From assembly GCA_030272585.1 (NCBI GenBank), contig BSYQ01000002.1, positions 7,688,001 to 7,752,000 on the forward strand: DNA of 64,000 nt, in the 5' to 3' direction. The DNA comes from Bryopsis sp. KO-2023. Its lineage: Eukaryota > Chlorophyta > Ulvophyceae > Bryopsidales > Bryopsidaceae. Below the pieces are notes generated by a model that saw only the letters and a list, made by a program, of their open reading frames with translations, was not told the origin of the DNA and ran no database searches. A program made the position numbers and the translations under genes. This document shows positions 45,409-55,922 of the stretch, in pieces. The stretch's first letter is position 1. Every line of letters begins with the position of its first letter.

Positions 45409-46010
45409 CGACGAGAGCGCAAGTCTTTTCATGAAGAAAAAAAGAAGCTGTTGGGACGCCAGGCATCAACACAGGAGGCCATCGCCCGCCCGGCGTCCAG
45501 TTTTTCTCGAAAAAACACAACAAAAACGGCGAGAGAGTAGGCGAATGTGGAAAAAAAGAAAGAATCTAGTCGAACGTCCTAACGACCAACCCCAGACATC
45601 GCAGAGACAAAACCTACAGCCTGAGTCACCCCTTTTAATAACCATCTCCTGCCTGGGTTTCTCGATAAAACTTAAAAAAGTGGAACAAGAAACTTGCTCC
45701 GAGAGAACCCACCTGTGTGCAGTAGTCCGAAATCTTTTCACGTTTTCTGTAGAGAAACTCGATCGTCCGAGAAAGCTGTTTGGGGGTTGGGATAACAGCT
45801 CTTTTCAACTGTGGTGGGGGTGTTGTCGGATTGATCGACGTTGATGACCCGACTGGTCGGCAGGGAATCAGGTCAAATTTTTGTGCAGTGAGTGGAAGAG
45901 GGACGACCTTTTTTCCCTCTTCTTTTAATTCACCCCTCTTTTGATTTTTTTTTCGAGTGGGCTGAATGGAATCGAGAAAAAAACATAGTAACATCGGCCT
46001 GCTGTCGAAT
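45409..46010 (-). promoter_or_regulatory. Displaced upstream region of the right F-box gene B
   Basis: Reverse-strand relative of about 22960-23600, the upstream region of the left B gene. It now lies on the far side of the LTR-like element from its gene at 36291-37331. Confidence 0.55.
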
Positions 46011-46159
46011 TTTTGTTTTCATTCGCGCGTTGGGGGTTTCTGACTGCGGCGCTCCACTGTTATTTCTCCAGATAAAGCGTCGGTTTGACATTTTGCCACT
46101 CCACTGTGAGGGGATTGAGACGCCATCCAAGGGCTGCTGGATTCGGAGTACGATCGCAG

Positions 46160-46470
46160 AGCTGCGCCCCCTCAAGCCACTCGTGGGGGGGCTTGCCAGC
46201 TGGCTGCTGGTGGAAAAATGACGAACCTGGTGTGCGACACTCCAACGAAAAATTGTCGGGAAAAAAAGTGTTGGGACCTGATCTTGAGAATGTCGGTCAT
46301 GGAAGCATTTCCATATGTTGTGAAAATGTTGATGGAGGCCATGACTGACGCCCCCTTCATGTTTTGGAGATAAAGGGGTCCAGTAGAATGATGTGTGTGG
46401 ATCAGGTAATTGCTTGATTGGCATTGATGGCAGAATGTCACTCAGCACCTGAATAAAATAATTGCTTGTC
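46160..46470 (+). repeat. Dispersed repeat R3, copy c
   Basis: Shares GGGACCTGATCTTGAGAATG and the GGTCATGGAAGCATTTCCAT segment with the copies at 17.1 and 22.6 kb. The minus strand here has the longest open reading of the three, but no family resemblance. Confidence 0.6.
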
Positions 46471-46710
46471 CAAATTTCCCGTTCACTTTTTCTCTTTTTC
46501 TTCATTAAGACAAGAATTCCTTCACAAACCGAGTGCTAAAAATCTTCTGTGAAATTAGAAAGTAAAAAAACAAACAAACATTGGAATGAACAAACACCCA
46601 TCGGTGTCGCCTGGATTGTCCCACCAGAATTCCTACCTCCAAAGAAATCAGTCTTGTGGGGAAATCGATTTTTTCAATGGAACACCCCCCACCCTTTGCC
46701 CAGTCAAGGA

Positions 46711-48615
46711 ATTCGCACCTATAATTCCAGCCACTGTTGATTTAATGCTGGTGGATGTGAATTTCGTTTTGAAAATGTGGAAACTCAGGTAGCGAAGCCC
46801 AGAAACATTGTCTTCTAGTTATTGACAGTGGGGGTGGATTGCAAACAGACGAAAAGGCGAAATGAGTTGGACTCTCCTCTGCTACGGCAAGAAAAAAGAG
46901 CCTTGTCGCAAAAGGACTGCAAGAATATCTGGAGGTCTTGCTAGGTCAAGTTAGTTTTCACCCACCCATCTACTGAAAAAATGAAAAAAAAGAGAAGATG
47001 AGAAAGAAAAGGTAAGCCAGCCCTCTAAAGGGAAGGCTTCCTTTTGGATGCGGAAAAAAAAAGCAAAAACAATTGCAGAAAAGCATCGACCATGACTTTT
47101 TTTTCTGTGGGTCAGTGACCCAAAAAATATCAACAGCTGGTCCTACAATAGAACGTTTTTAGAAAAGTTTTTTTAACTCAAAATTGCTCAAGGTTCTGCA
47201 CTGGGCTGTGGACAGGGGTGCATCACCTCGGATCGGTTTCCACCATTCTGGATGCTATGATTCAGATTGAGGTCAAGAAAAAAAAGGTTCAAAGATGAAT
47301 GAAAAAGAAGCATTGTTCATATTTTAGGAAGAAAGTGATATGCAGGGATTCCTTGTGTGCCATTTCGTTTTTTTCAAAGCATATTTTTTGGGATTGTTGT
47401 TCCTTGCAAGTGACTTTCCTTTTCCCATGTTTCTGTTGGATCCTGAAACAGAATTGGTCTTATTAAAAGAAACGTGACAAAAAAAGGGGTCCAGATGCAC
47501 CAGAGTTGCTGGAGTGCTTTGTTGCTACTGCAGTCAATTGGTTTTAATCAAAACACACACATGGAAGGTGCTTTTTTTATTTTGAATTCCCCCACATGCA
47601 TAACCCCTTTCTCTCTTCCCCATGTAGGTTAAGACATCCACGAGCCTGATTCTGCCAACCACCCTCTCTCGATAAAAAAAAAAATAATAAGCGGCAGCAG
47701 TTGAATTGGTGGACTCCGGAAAACCCAAGATTGTGAAAAATTTTGGAGCACCATTCACCTGCCAGCCCAAGTGAAACTGGAACAAAAAATGAAATCTTGA
47801 AGAATCCTCCTGCTGGGCTTAAATGCCAATGGCTGCATCACTGAAAAGGGTGAAAAAAATGGTTCTAAAGCGTTGCAATCACTCTTGGCCTACCTCCACA
47901 ATGAATGAAAAGAAAATCAAAGCATTTTATTTATTTTTGTTCAATGGATCAGTTCCTGCTGTTGGTGACTTTCAATTTAAAGAAGGGACTTCGATTTTAT
48001 CTACTCAAGGTTAGGTCGGGCGATCGAATCCGTGGGGCTGCTCTCCTTGATTTGCCGAATATGTTCTGGAGCTTAGCACAACTCCAGGCATATGTGATAT
48101 GTGGAATATATGGACGTGTTTTGACAAGAATATCTCAAACACGACTGAGGGCAGTTTAAGGTTTCGTTTGTAAGGCTTACGAAAAAAGTTCACACCCTTT
48201 TGAGTATCAGTTTTTCTTCTTTTTTTTTGGGTTCTTTTTTCGCACCCTTTTGTTCAACGCCGCCACTGACCTTGGGGTGGATCTGCCCAATGAATAAAAA
48301 GGTGGTGAAGATCAGCATCAGCAAATATGATTTCTGGAAAAAAGACTTGTGGTTGATCATGCCAAAAGAGAATCTGTATTTTTCGATGTCTTTTGTGTGT
48401 ATATGGAGGGAGGGGCTTTTTTTGAAGGGGGGGGGGAGGGCAATCCTCCACTGAATTTTAATAAAAAGAAGAATAAGAAGAATATTATTAAATGACCTGA
48501 ACCAGGCCTGATTTAGGTCCCTTGGCGCGGATGTGTTATTCAAGAATGGGTGTTTTCGTTTTTAAACGAGAATAAATGAGGCCTGAAATGGACAGGGACG
48601 CCATGGATCGAAAGA
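46711..48615 (+). repeat. Dispersed repeat R1, copy b
   Basis: The same-orientation relative of 8104-10015, starting ATTCGCACCTATAATTCCAG and ending near AATGAGGCCT. It keeps the GTGGGTCAGTGACCC palindrome at about 47107-47122 and the GAATTGGTGGACTCC segment near 47703. It differs from copy a by frequent substitutions and indels. Confidence 0.75.
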
Positions 48616-48639
48616 AAGATGTTGAAATAGTTTATTTTC

Positions 48640-49215
48640 TTCAGAAAATGATATCTTTTTATAATTTCCCCTGATACCATTTTTTGTTCCCCATTTCAGT
48701 GAATTATTTTGCCCTTTTTGTACTCTCTCTTTGTAGTGAACAAAAATCTCTTCGGTAGATTTTTTTTTTAAAAGAACCCTTCCAAAAACAGTAATTTTTA
48801 AATTCGTTTTTGTGTTCTGTTTTTTTTTTGTTTTTTTTTTCTGGGGTGGATTTCGGTCTCCTCAAAAAGATCTTTACCATGGTGGTGATTTTCCCAGAAA
48901 GTTCAATCCATAGGGAGGTATGGGGTGTTATTGTTTGGAGGGGGGGAAAGGGGAAATGACTATGTCTTTTTTTGTATCAGAAATCTGTTGGTTGGGTTTC
49001 GTTGGGTGGATTTTTGTATTTGTGTTTTCTGGCAGCATGGTGGGGTGTAACATGCTTCATTGAGAATTTTTTTCAGGTTCTGGTGGATAATAGGCAATTT
49101 CTAGACACTAGTGTATTGTTCCTCTCACTCCTTTTTGAGACTTCGGCTGATTTGTATTTCGAATCGGCTGCACAGTTTGAGGGAGTGAAAAAGAGTGAGA
49201 GACTAATGGGTTAGT
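48640..49215 (+). repeat. Dispersed repeat R2, copy b
   Basis: Related to 34500-35110. Landmarks: CTCTCTTTGTAGTGAACAAA, TATCAGAAATCTGTTGGTTG and TTGTATTTCGAATCGGCTGC. It directly follows R1 copy b. Confidence 0.6.
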
Positions 49216-49810
49216 CCGAGGACAGAGGAAACCTTGGCCAGTAGGGACCGAGGGGACCACGAATCAAGATCTCAATGCTCCACAGTGGCGGATGATTTCT
49301 ATAGGCACCTGACGTTCTTTTCCTTCGAACAGTGGCGGAGACCCTGCCACTAGATTTCCAGAGACGCCACCCCTTTGCGTTCGAAAAAAAGGAAAGCTTC
49401 ATCTCAGATACGCCGCAGGAACGCAAGGACTCCCTGCATTGGTTTTTCCTCTCGAAAGTGAGTGAGCGCGAGTGACTGCGAGGCTTTTTCATAAACTTTT
49501 GTCAGGGCAAGAACAATTGAAAGCGGTGAAGCGCTTATTGAGTTGAGGCGCTTTCATCTCTCACGCGCTCGTGTTGAAAAGGTATCGAATTTTGATAATA
49601 TGATTCGATTGCCGCAACCGTCTCATGGGGCGGCCCTCCCTCTCCCTTTCCCTTTCCTGTGGCTTGTTTTTGCGTTTCCGGACAGGTGTTGCCCACGAGT
49701 TGAAAGTCATGTAACGCATCGTTTTGAAACGGAAAAGGAACCCTGTCCAGAAACTTGTTCTCTTCCTTTTTGCCTTGTTAAGCTCGTTTCGTTGGTTGGT
49801 TCATCCCCAG

Positions 49811-50965
49811 GCATGGGCAATTTGGTCAGCAACATCTTGGGCGATTTGGTCAACAGCATCCTGGGCAAATTGGTCAGTAGCATCTTTGGAAGGGCCCGCC
49901 CCTTCCACCGTGGAATTGAAATGGGACTTACCGGAGGGGCTTCTGTGTCAGATCTTCGACCTTCTTCCAATCAAGCAATTGGCACTGTGCTGTTCAGTGT
50001 CAAGAAGTTGGAGGACTTTGATCAGTGAGAACCATGATCTCAAGTTGGAGAAAGCATGGAGAACGGGTGAAATCACACCAAAGCGTTTAGACTTCAACTT
50101 GCCAGATGAATTGACAGCTTATCGATCAGCTAAACACGGTGACATGATTGCAGTTGCAACGCTAGACCTCTCTTCCGGGGGTGTTCTTGGGATATTCATC
50201 ATGGATCTTAGAAATGATGACATCTTTGAGAGACCTGACGTTTGTTGGAATGGTGTTTTGCGTTTCGTGGATGAAATGCTGGTTTCTGGTGACGAAGAGT
50301 CAGGCGTGGTTCGAGTATGGGACGTTCCAAAATTGACGGAAAAAGCATTGCGCAAGATTCCTCAGAAAGTTGTTGATGTGGCTGATGTTGGTAAACATGT
50401 TGCCGTTTGTGGTTGTCATGGGTACCTTGTCTTGTGGAAGAAAGAGGATTGGAGTGAATCTCAAGTCCTTCAGATTGGGGACAAACAAATAGAAAGTTTC
50501 ACGTACTTCGAGGGTTTGTTCTATTTCGGGCTTCATGGAGGTGAAATATCCGTTTGGAGCTTGGAAAATGGTTCTTGTGTAACGAGCTGTAACACGAGGA
50601 TACAGGGGTCTGACGATTGGGTAGAAGATCTTGTGGTCAATGAAAGAGTCATAGCTTTTAGCTCAATCGATGGTGAATTTAAGATATTGCGACGAGAAGG
50701 TGAAGAATGTTTGCAAGAGTTTTATTTCTTTAAGCGTGCTCAGGTTGATCATTATGTGCCACGTTTTGGGATCAGCCGCAACAGATTTGCACATGAAGTG
50801 TCAGAAGGGATGGTGCAGGTGTGGGATGTTGACGAAGATCGTTGCCACCGAACCATCTACTTTGAGGGTGGTGATCTGGAAGGAGTGTACTTAACGGTTG
50901 ACAAGCTTATATTAGTCAAGGAAACGGGGGAAGTTCTTCAATTCGATTTTGGACTACTTCGATAA
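49811..50965 (+). CDS. F-box/WD40-like protein, subfamily A (right copy); 5' end uncertain
   Basis: The exon probably begins at 49811 after a good acceptor (TTGGTTCATCCCCAG) and gives 384 residues to the stop at 50965. The F-box starts at about residue 38: WDLPEGLLCQIFDLLPIKQL, then SVSRSWRTLISENHDLKLEK. WD40-like blades follow: VVRVWDV, LVLWKKEDW, ISVWSLENG, VQVWDVDEDR and a final LQFDFGLLR. It is paralogous to 11085-12158 throughout, with the same LKLExAWRTGEI linker. No in-frame ATG precedes the F-box; an ATG at 49813 is in another frame. So either an upstream exon supplies the start, or this copy has lost it. Three 24-base tandem repeats sit just before the F-box. The role is inferred to be an SCF substrate receptor. 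Confidence 0.82.
   Translation, partial: AWAIWSATSWAIWSTASWANWSVASLEGPAPSTVELKWDLPEGLLCQIFDLLPIKQLALCCSVSRSWRTLISENHDLKLEKAWRTGEITPKRLDFNLPDELTAYRSAKHGDMIAVATLDLSSGGVLGIFIMDLRNDDIFERPDVCWNGVLRFVDEMLVSGDEESGVVRVWDVPKLTEKALRKIPQKVVDVADVGKHVAVCGCHGYLVLWKKEDWSESQVLQIGDKQIESFTYFEGLFYFGLHGGEISVWSLENGSCVTSCNTRIQGSDDWVEDLVVNERVIAFSSIDGEFKILRREGEECLQEFYFFKRAQVDHYVPRFGISRNRFAHEVSEGMVQVWDVDEDRCHRTIYFEGGDLEGVYLTVDKLILVKETGEVLQFDFGLLR
49815..49886 (+). repeat. Three 24-base tandem repeats before the F-box
   Basis: Units start GGGCAATTTGGTCAGCAACA, GGGCGATTTGGTCAACAGCA and GGGCAAATTGGTCAGTAGCA. In the F-box frame they read as Trp-rich octads (AIWSATSW). In the ATG frame they read as GNLVSNIL, GDLVNSIL, GKLVSSIF. 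Subfamily A left copy has no such repeat. Confidence 0.9.
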
Positions 50966-53285
50966 ATTAGGACACCTCGGAACTTGAACAACAATTTTGT
51001 GTGTTTCGGCTTGACATAATTTCTTGGGGTTCTTACATTGTGTGGATGTAAATGTTACAATTCAGGAATGTTTGTGTTTCATGTGACCCCTCTTCTCTAA
51101 GTGGGGTTGATTGTCGATTGACTCTACGCTGTTTTTGTGGACATTTGCATGCCCATCGGTCGCTTCTGTTTGAGCAAGTGCACTAGCGGTTTTCTTTCAC
51201 AAAATCAAAAATCAAAACCTTTGGCTTAAATGGATACTTTCTTTTCCTGGCCGTTTTGTAGTTCGAACAAGAGCTTTTTCACTCCTGGTTTCTTTCTACT
51301 TGGATTTACTGGGCCAGGTGGCCCCTAAGGCTCTTTATCCAATTCTTGTACGATAGTTGTGGCTTTATTTCTGCCAGTGGTTCTCTCGCAGAGGGTTTTT
51401 TGGTTAACAAATGTGGTTTCGCGTTCTCCAGCTGCATTTCCAAAGGGCAACACTGCTAGCTAACTATTAACGTAGGGATGTGGTTGAATTTAACAATTTT
51501 CTAATTACATCAATACTTGTCAACTAGCCACCACAGGAAGAGTTGGTCGGCCTCACAGAATGTAACACACCTCTCGAGATGTGCTTGAATTGCACATGCC
51601 AACGGTTAATGCGTATTCTTTTTGGTTACACCAGGCCTTTGTTCAACAAGTTTGAGCGGTTTTTGCATTCAAGAAACTTTATTTGGTCCTTAAAACGCTA
51701 CTGGAAACGGGAATGCTTGGGAAAATCGAGATCGCCAACCACGAACATAGAAAATCGAGCATTGCACTGATGATGGGTGTAGATTCCTGACTTCAAAGGG
51801 GGCAGCTGTTGGTGGGTACCAAAAGAAAACAAAGCTAGACGTGAGCAAGCAGTGAAAAGAGTAGACACAATCAACCAACAATCAAGCAATCAGGCCGACA
51901 AGAGGGTGATTCGACGGCTGGCCCAATCGCCTGGATGGTGGCTGCTCCAAATCGTCGCATTCTCAGCAACAGAATCGTGATTCATGAAGAAGCCAGTCAC
52001 AAAAGAATCAACGATATGTTGATGAGGATGAAAAGAGAGCTGTAACAGTGGTGTGAGGGTAGAGTGACCTTGAGTTGGTTAGCTTGTTGTAATGGGTTGG
52101 TTAAAGTGGCTGGGATGATTCTGTGAGTCAACTGTATTGATTGGAATATCATTATGGGACTGGGTTGGCAGAAACAGTTAGAGGAAAGAACAGTATGAAG
52201 GGGTGGTGAAACATTGATCTGACACCTCGATCTGAAAGACTTCCGATCACAAGCAAAGCTTCTCGTTTTGGGACTGACACTCGAACCCACAGGAGCGCTC
52301 CGTGCGTATCAGTTTGTCAGAACGTACCTGAAACAGTACAGAGAAAAGCACCATGCAGTACATGTCTAAGGAGGAAAAGATTTTGTATCAATTTTTCTGG
52401 GGCTTTGCAATCAAGGAAGCATTGGAACGAAAAAATAAATAAATATGTATATATCAGAACTGGATAGGACTAATAGAAATCCTGTAGTAAAAAAATATTG
52501 TAAAAGCACAGGAGTGCCTGAATTCAGGCACTTCTGTGGGTTCGAACAGAAATGATCTTTCAGCAGGCCATTATCGGCAACACGTTTTTTGCTTTTGCTT
52601 TTTATCTAGGTTCTTTTGCAAGGGGAAAAGGAGTGGAACAGGATGCTTTTTGTTCTGATTGATATTCGGGAAACAATTTTTGTGTAACAATAACAGGTAT
52701 TTTTCTTCTGGTCACTGTTTCGCCACTCAAATCAAGGACCCAAGCAATTATCCTCAGATTTTGATTTGTGTGAGACGATATTCCAGTTAGATTTTTCTTG
52801 TATTCTAAGACAATGCATTGTGAACACACTTATTTTGGATGGAATGCAAACCAGCAAAGAAGAGAGGTTCACTGCCGTGCCTTTTTGATCCAAACATAAT
52901 TATACTTATTATTATAAATTTTGTTTTAAGCTATCAAAGAAGAAAACCTCCGACCAAATTCACACCTTCCGACACTACAATGCTCAGCATTTGGCTGCAC
53001 CTCCGAAAGGATGGATGGAACTCTGGAAAAACTCCAACTCCTCATCCAAGCGACCCTGGATTGGAAAACACGAAGAAAATCAAGTCATTTCAGTTATATT
53101 CCTGGTTTGCACATGCAAAACAAAATGCACCATCCTGTAACGCAACATCTCTTTCCCTCCATGTGAAAACAAAAACAAAAGATGAACATAATTTGATCCA
53201 GAAAATGTCCCATTTCCTTACACTTTCCGTAAGCACGTGCAACGTGTTTGACGCTTTCTCTTGTGCTCTTTCCCTTTTTGAACAG
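50966..53285. other. Spacer, no gene recognised
   Basis: The first part is probably the F-box 3' UTR. A 32-base near-perfect palindrome lies at 52507-52538 around GAATTC. The rest has short open frames only. It may contain upstream exons of the acidic protein that follows. Confidence 0.35.
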
Positions 53286-53580
53286 CAGCGAGAACGAAAA
53301 CGACAACGACTACATCCCGTCGAGCGAGGACGAGTCGAGCGATGAGGAGGAGGAGGAGGAAACCGTTCTAGAAGACGATATTTCAGACGAAGATGAAAGT
53401 TCGGAGGGGGAGGGAAGTCACGCCGCCGACCAAGAAGAAGTGGGATCGGACGGGTATGAAGCTGACGACGAGGGTGAGGAAGAGGATCGTAGCGTGGGGG
53501 TCGTGTCGAGGAAAAGGTCGAGGGACAGTGGTAGTGAGGGGGACGAGGGGGCAGAAATCAAAAGGAGCAGGTATCAGTAG
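53286..53580 (+). CDS. Last exon of a highly acidic nuclear-type protein
   Basis: The exon follows a strong acceptor (CTTTCCCTTTTTGAACAG) and reads about 97 residues to TAG. It is dominated by Asp, Glu and Ser (NDNDYIPSSEDESSDEEEEE) and ends with basic KRSR-type clusters, RKRSRDSGSEG and IKRSRYQ, that look like nuclear localisation signals. Such tails occur in histone chaperones, nucleolar and chromatin proteins. The upstream exons were not identified, so the family is open. Confidence 0.6.
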
Positions 53581-55922
53581 CTCAGGAGGAAGGAAATTCA
53601 GCCTTGAAAGGGATGTCAGTCAGTCAGACTGTTGGGTGGAGTCAAAGCTGATTCAGCTTGAGCTTGATTGGTGAGAGGACTCTCTGGAAAGATCCCCTTA
53701 TGTCTTTCTAGTCCTTTCATTCATCTTTCTTATATTCCTATGCTGAACTAACATTCTAGTCTTTCATTGGGAATTCCATCATGCGGAGGGGAACGCTATC
53801 GAAAGGAATGGGGTAACGCCATAGGAGGCTTTCTTAATACACCATAGTGGCTCAGGATGAATGCCTTCAGCAGTTTTTGGCAGTTACACAACCTCTCTGG
53901 ACATTTTTGCAAGGCTTTTTGAAAGATTACCTGAATTGGCTGGTCTGAATTTCTACGAACCAGTCCAGAGATCGACTTAGAAGTGTTTTTCAATGCTGAG
54001 CAGGGCAATGTTTCATTTTCCCCGCAGGCCCCCCGAAAGTTGTAGTTTTTGGTCGATTATTCTACAGAACACAGGTTCTGAGGAGTCGCTGAAAGCCCCT
54101 ATGACTGGCCATAAACATGAAGGCTCCAAGGTGCTTGGTGCGAGCCATTCTTTCTTGCAAACTTTGACTTTGCAGTGAGTAGGGCTGAGACTGGTCCAAC
54201 CACTCCCCACCCCCCTCCATCGCCACCTATTGGTGGCTTCCAAAAGAACCTCCTTTCACTGATAAGTTCGTACTCTGCACTACGTACCTGGGTGAAAGCA
54301 CCATTGGAACTGGATCACAGGAATCCATAGGGAAAATTGTGAGCAATGATGTGCAGATGGTACTCTAGCTTGTGTTCATTTTGGTTTCAAACTATATGCT
54401 ATGTCACTAGACTCTTCTTTGACAGGTGTTTTCCCGAAATAAAGAGGCCTTCGTAAAAATTATCCAAATATTACGATGAGTATAGGAGAGCCTTCTATTT
54501 CCATCCCAAATCTCAACTTACACAGTGTTAGCTTGTTCTATGATACCACTGGGGGCCCCTGGTCCAGGAATTGCGCCAAAGTCTCTCAATTGTAAACTGT
54601 TGAGAAAGGAAAACGTGCTCTATAGGAAATCGGAAACAGGCCAAGAGCTCTAAAAACACCCAGAATATCCATTCAGCTTAGCTCTACTCCACATTTTTAT
54701 AGTTTTGTATGGGGAATTGTTTGTCTTTCTTTATCGGCATCGATTTTTTAGCCTGGGTAGAAGAGGCTGTGTCCTGTTCCAGGCTATAAACTATTATTTT
54801 CTTGTTGATCTCAGAAGGTTGACATGACGTGAAAGCAAAACTCACAAAAGTTTTTGGATTCGGAGAAGGATGGAACTGGGTCGGGTTGAATAGAAAATTG
54901 AGTTTAGAAGATAAGGGACTGTCGGTCAACACTTTTTTTGCCACAACACCAGGGGTCAACCGAAACATGCAAAAGTGAAATCCCCTGCGAGGACAAATAA
55001 TCCAGAAAACTGAATTTCGAGTGAGAAAAAGGCACCCCCACAAGACATCCCTCCATCTTTTTTTTCCCGCAATATAAACAAAGCTTCTTTCTTATGTTCT
55101 CCAAACCTCACCACCACAATTCGATCACGACAACCATCCCAGGCGTGGCCGCTCCATGAGAACAATTTTATCAAAACCCCAAAAAACAACTGTTCTTCGA
55201 TAATGTGCAAAACACCCCCAAAGAAATTCGTTTCATGCCAATAAGAAAAAATCAAAACCCAAAACATATCTCTTTATATATTGAAAATGAGCTTGATCCA
55301 CTCCCCTTTCCAAGCAAACAGTTCAGCGCCTCATATCAGGTTAAGGGTTTTTCATGTTTAAATATGCCGATAGTTTTTACTATCCGGGTAAGTCATTTAG
55401 TGAAGCCTATGTTTTTTAATAAGCTCCTTCTTACCTGTCCAATTTTTTTTCCTTAAGGAGAAGATGAGAGGAGGTGATGGCCTTCGTTAAACCTAGATAT
55501 GACGGACATACTGCATATATAGATATATACAGCACTCGATACACTCTATTGCGGTGGCTCATATTCTTTTTGATATGCTTAAAATAGAACGCAGGTCTGT
55601 CAGAGCGTATAAAACAGGGCTGGTGCAAGGAATGTGTTATCCCGTCTTAAATGATTCAAAATCTGGGGAGGTTTCTTTTTGTCTACCCATTTCGCTCTAA
55701 AAAAAGGCTCCCTTCCTTAAATACAGAAAACAAAAAGCAAACAATAAAAGACCTCACTCCACGCAGGATTTCTGGTGAAAGAGCAAATATCACTACGAAA
55801 AAAGCGGAAAAGATACCTCCTCAAAAAAACAAACAAACAGTAGCACTGAGACTGTTATGCTCTTTTTTGCTACTACTACAGAGAGTCAAGCAGAAAAAAA
55901 GGAACGGTCGAAATGCAGCTGC
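53581..55922. other. Spacer, no gene recognised
   Basis: Presumed 3' UTR of the acidic gene, then unassigned sequence. Open frames at 53993-54178 (+) and 54684-55043 (-) are unrecognised. Positions from about 55430 lie downstream of the coiled-coil/ankyrin gene. Confidence 0.35.

Noticed and set aside
21100-48615. Single giant palindrome covering all F-box genes
   Set aside because: The A, tRNA and B blocks do not share one centre, and their order on the right is tRNA-B-A, not B-tRNA-A. Several separate inverted duplications fit better.
52260-52320. Possible minus-strand tRNA near CACTCGAACCCAC
   Set aside because: Only a partial T-loop motif. The T stem and acceptor do not pair.
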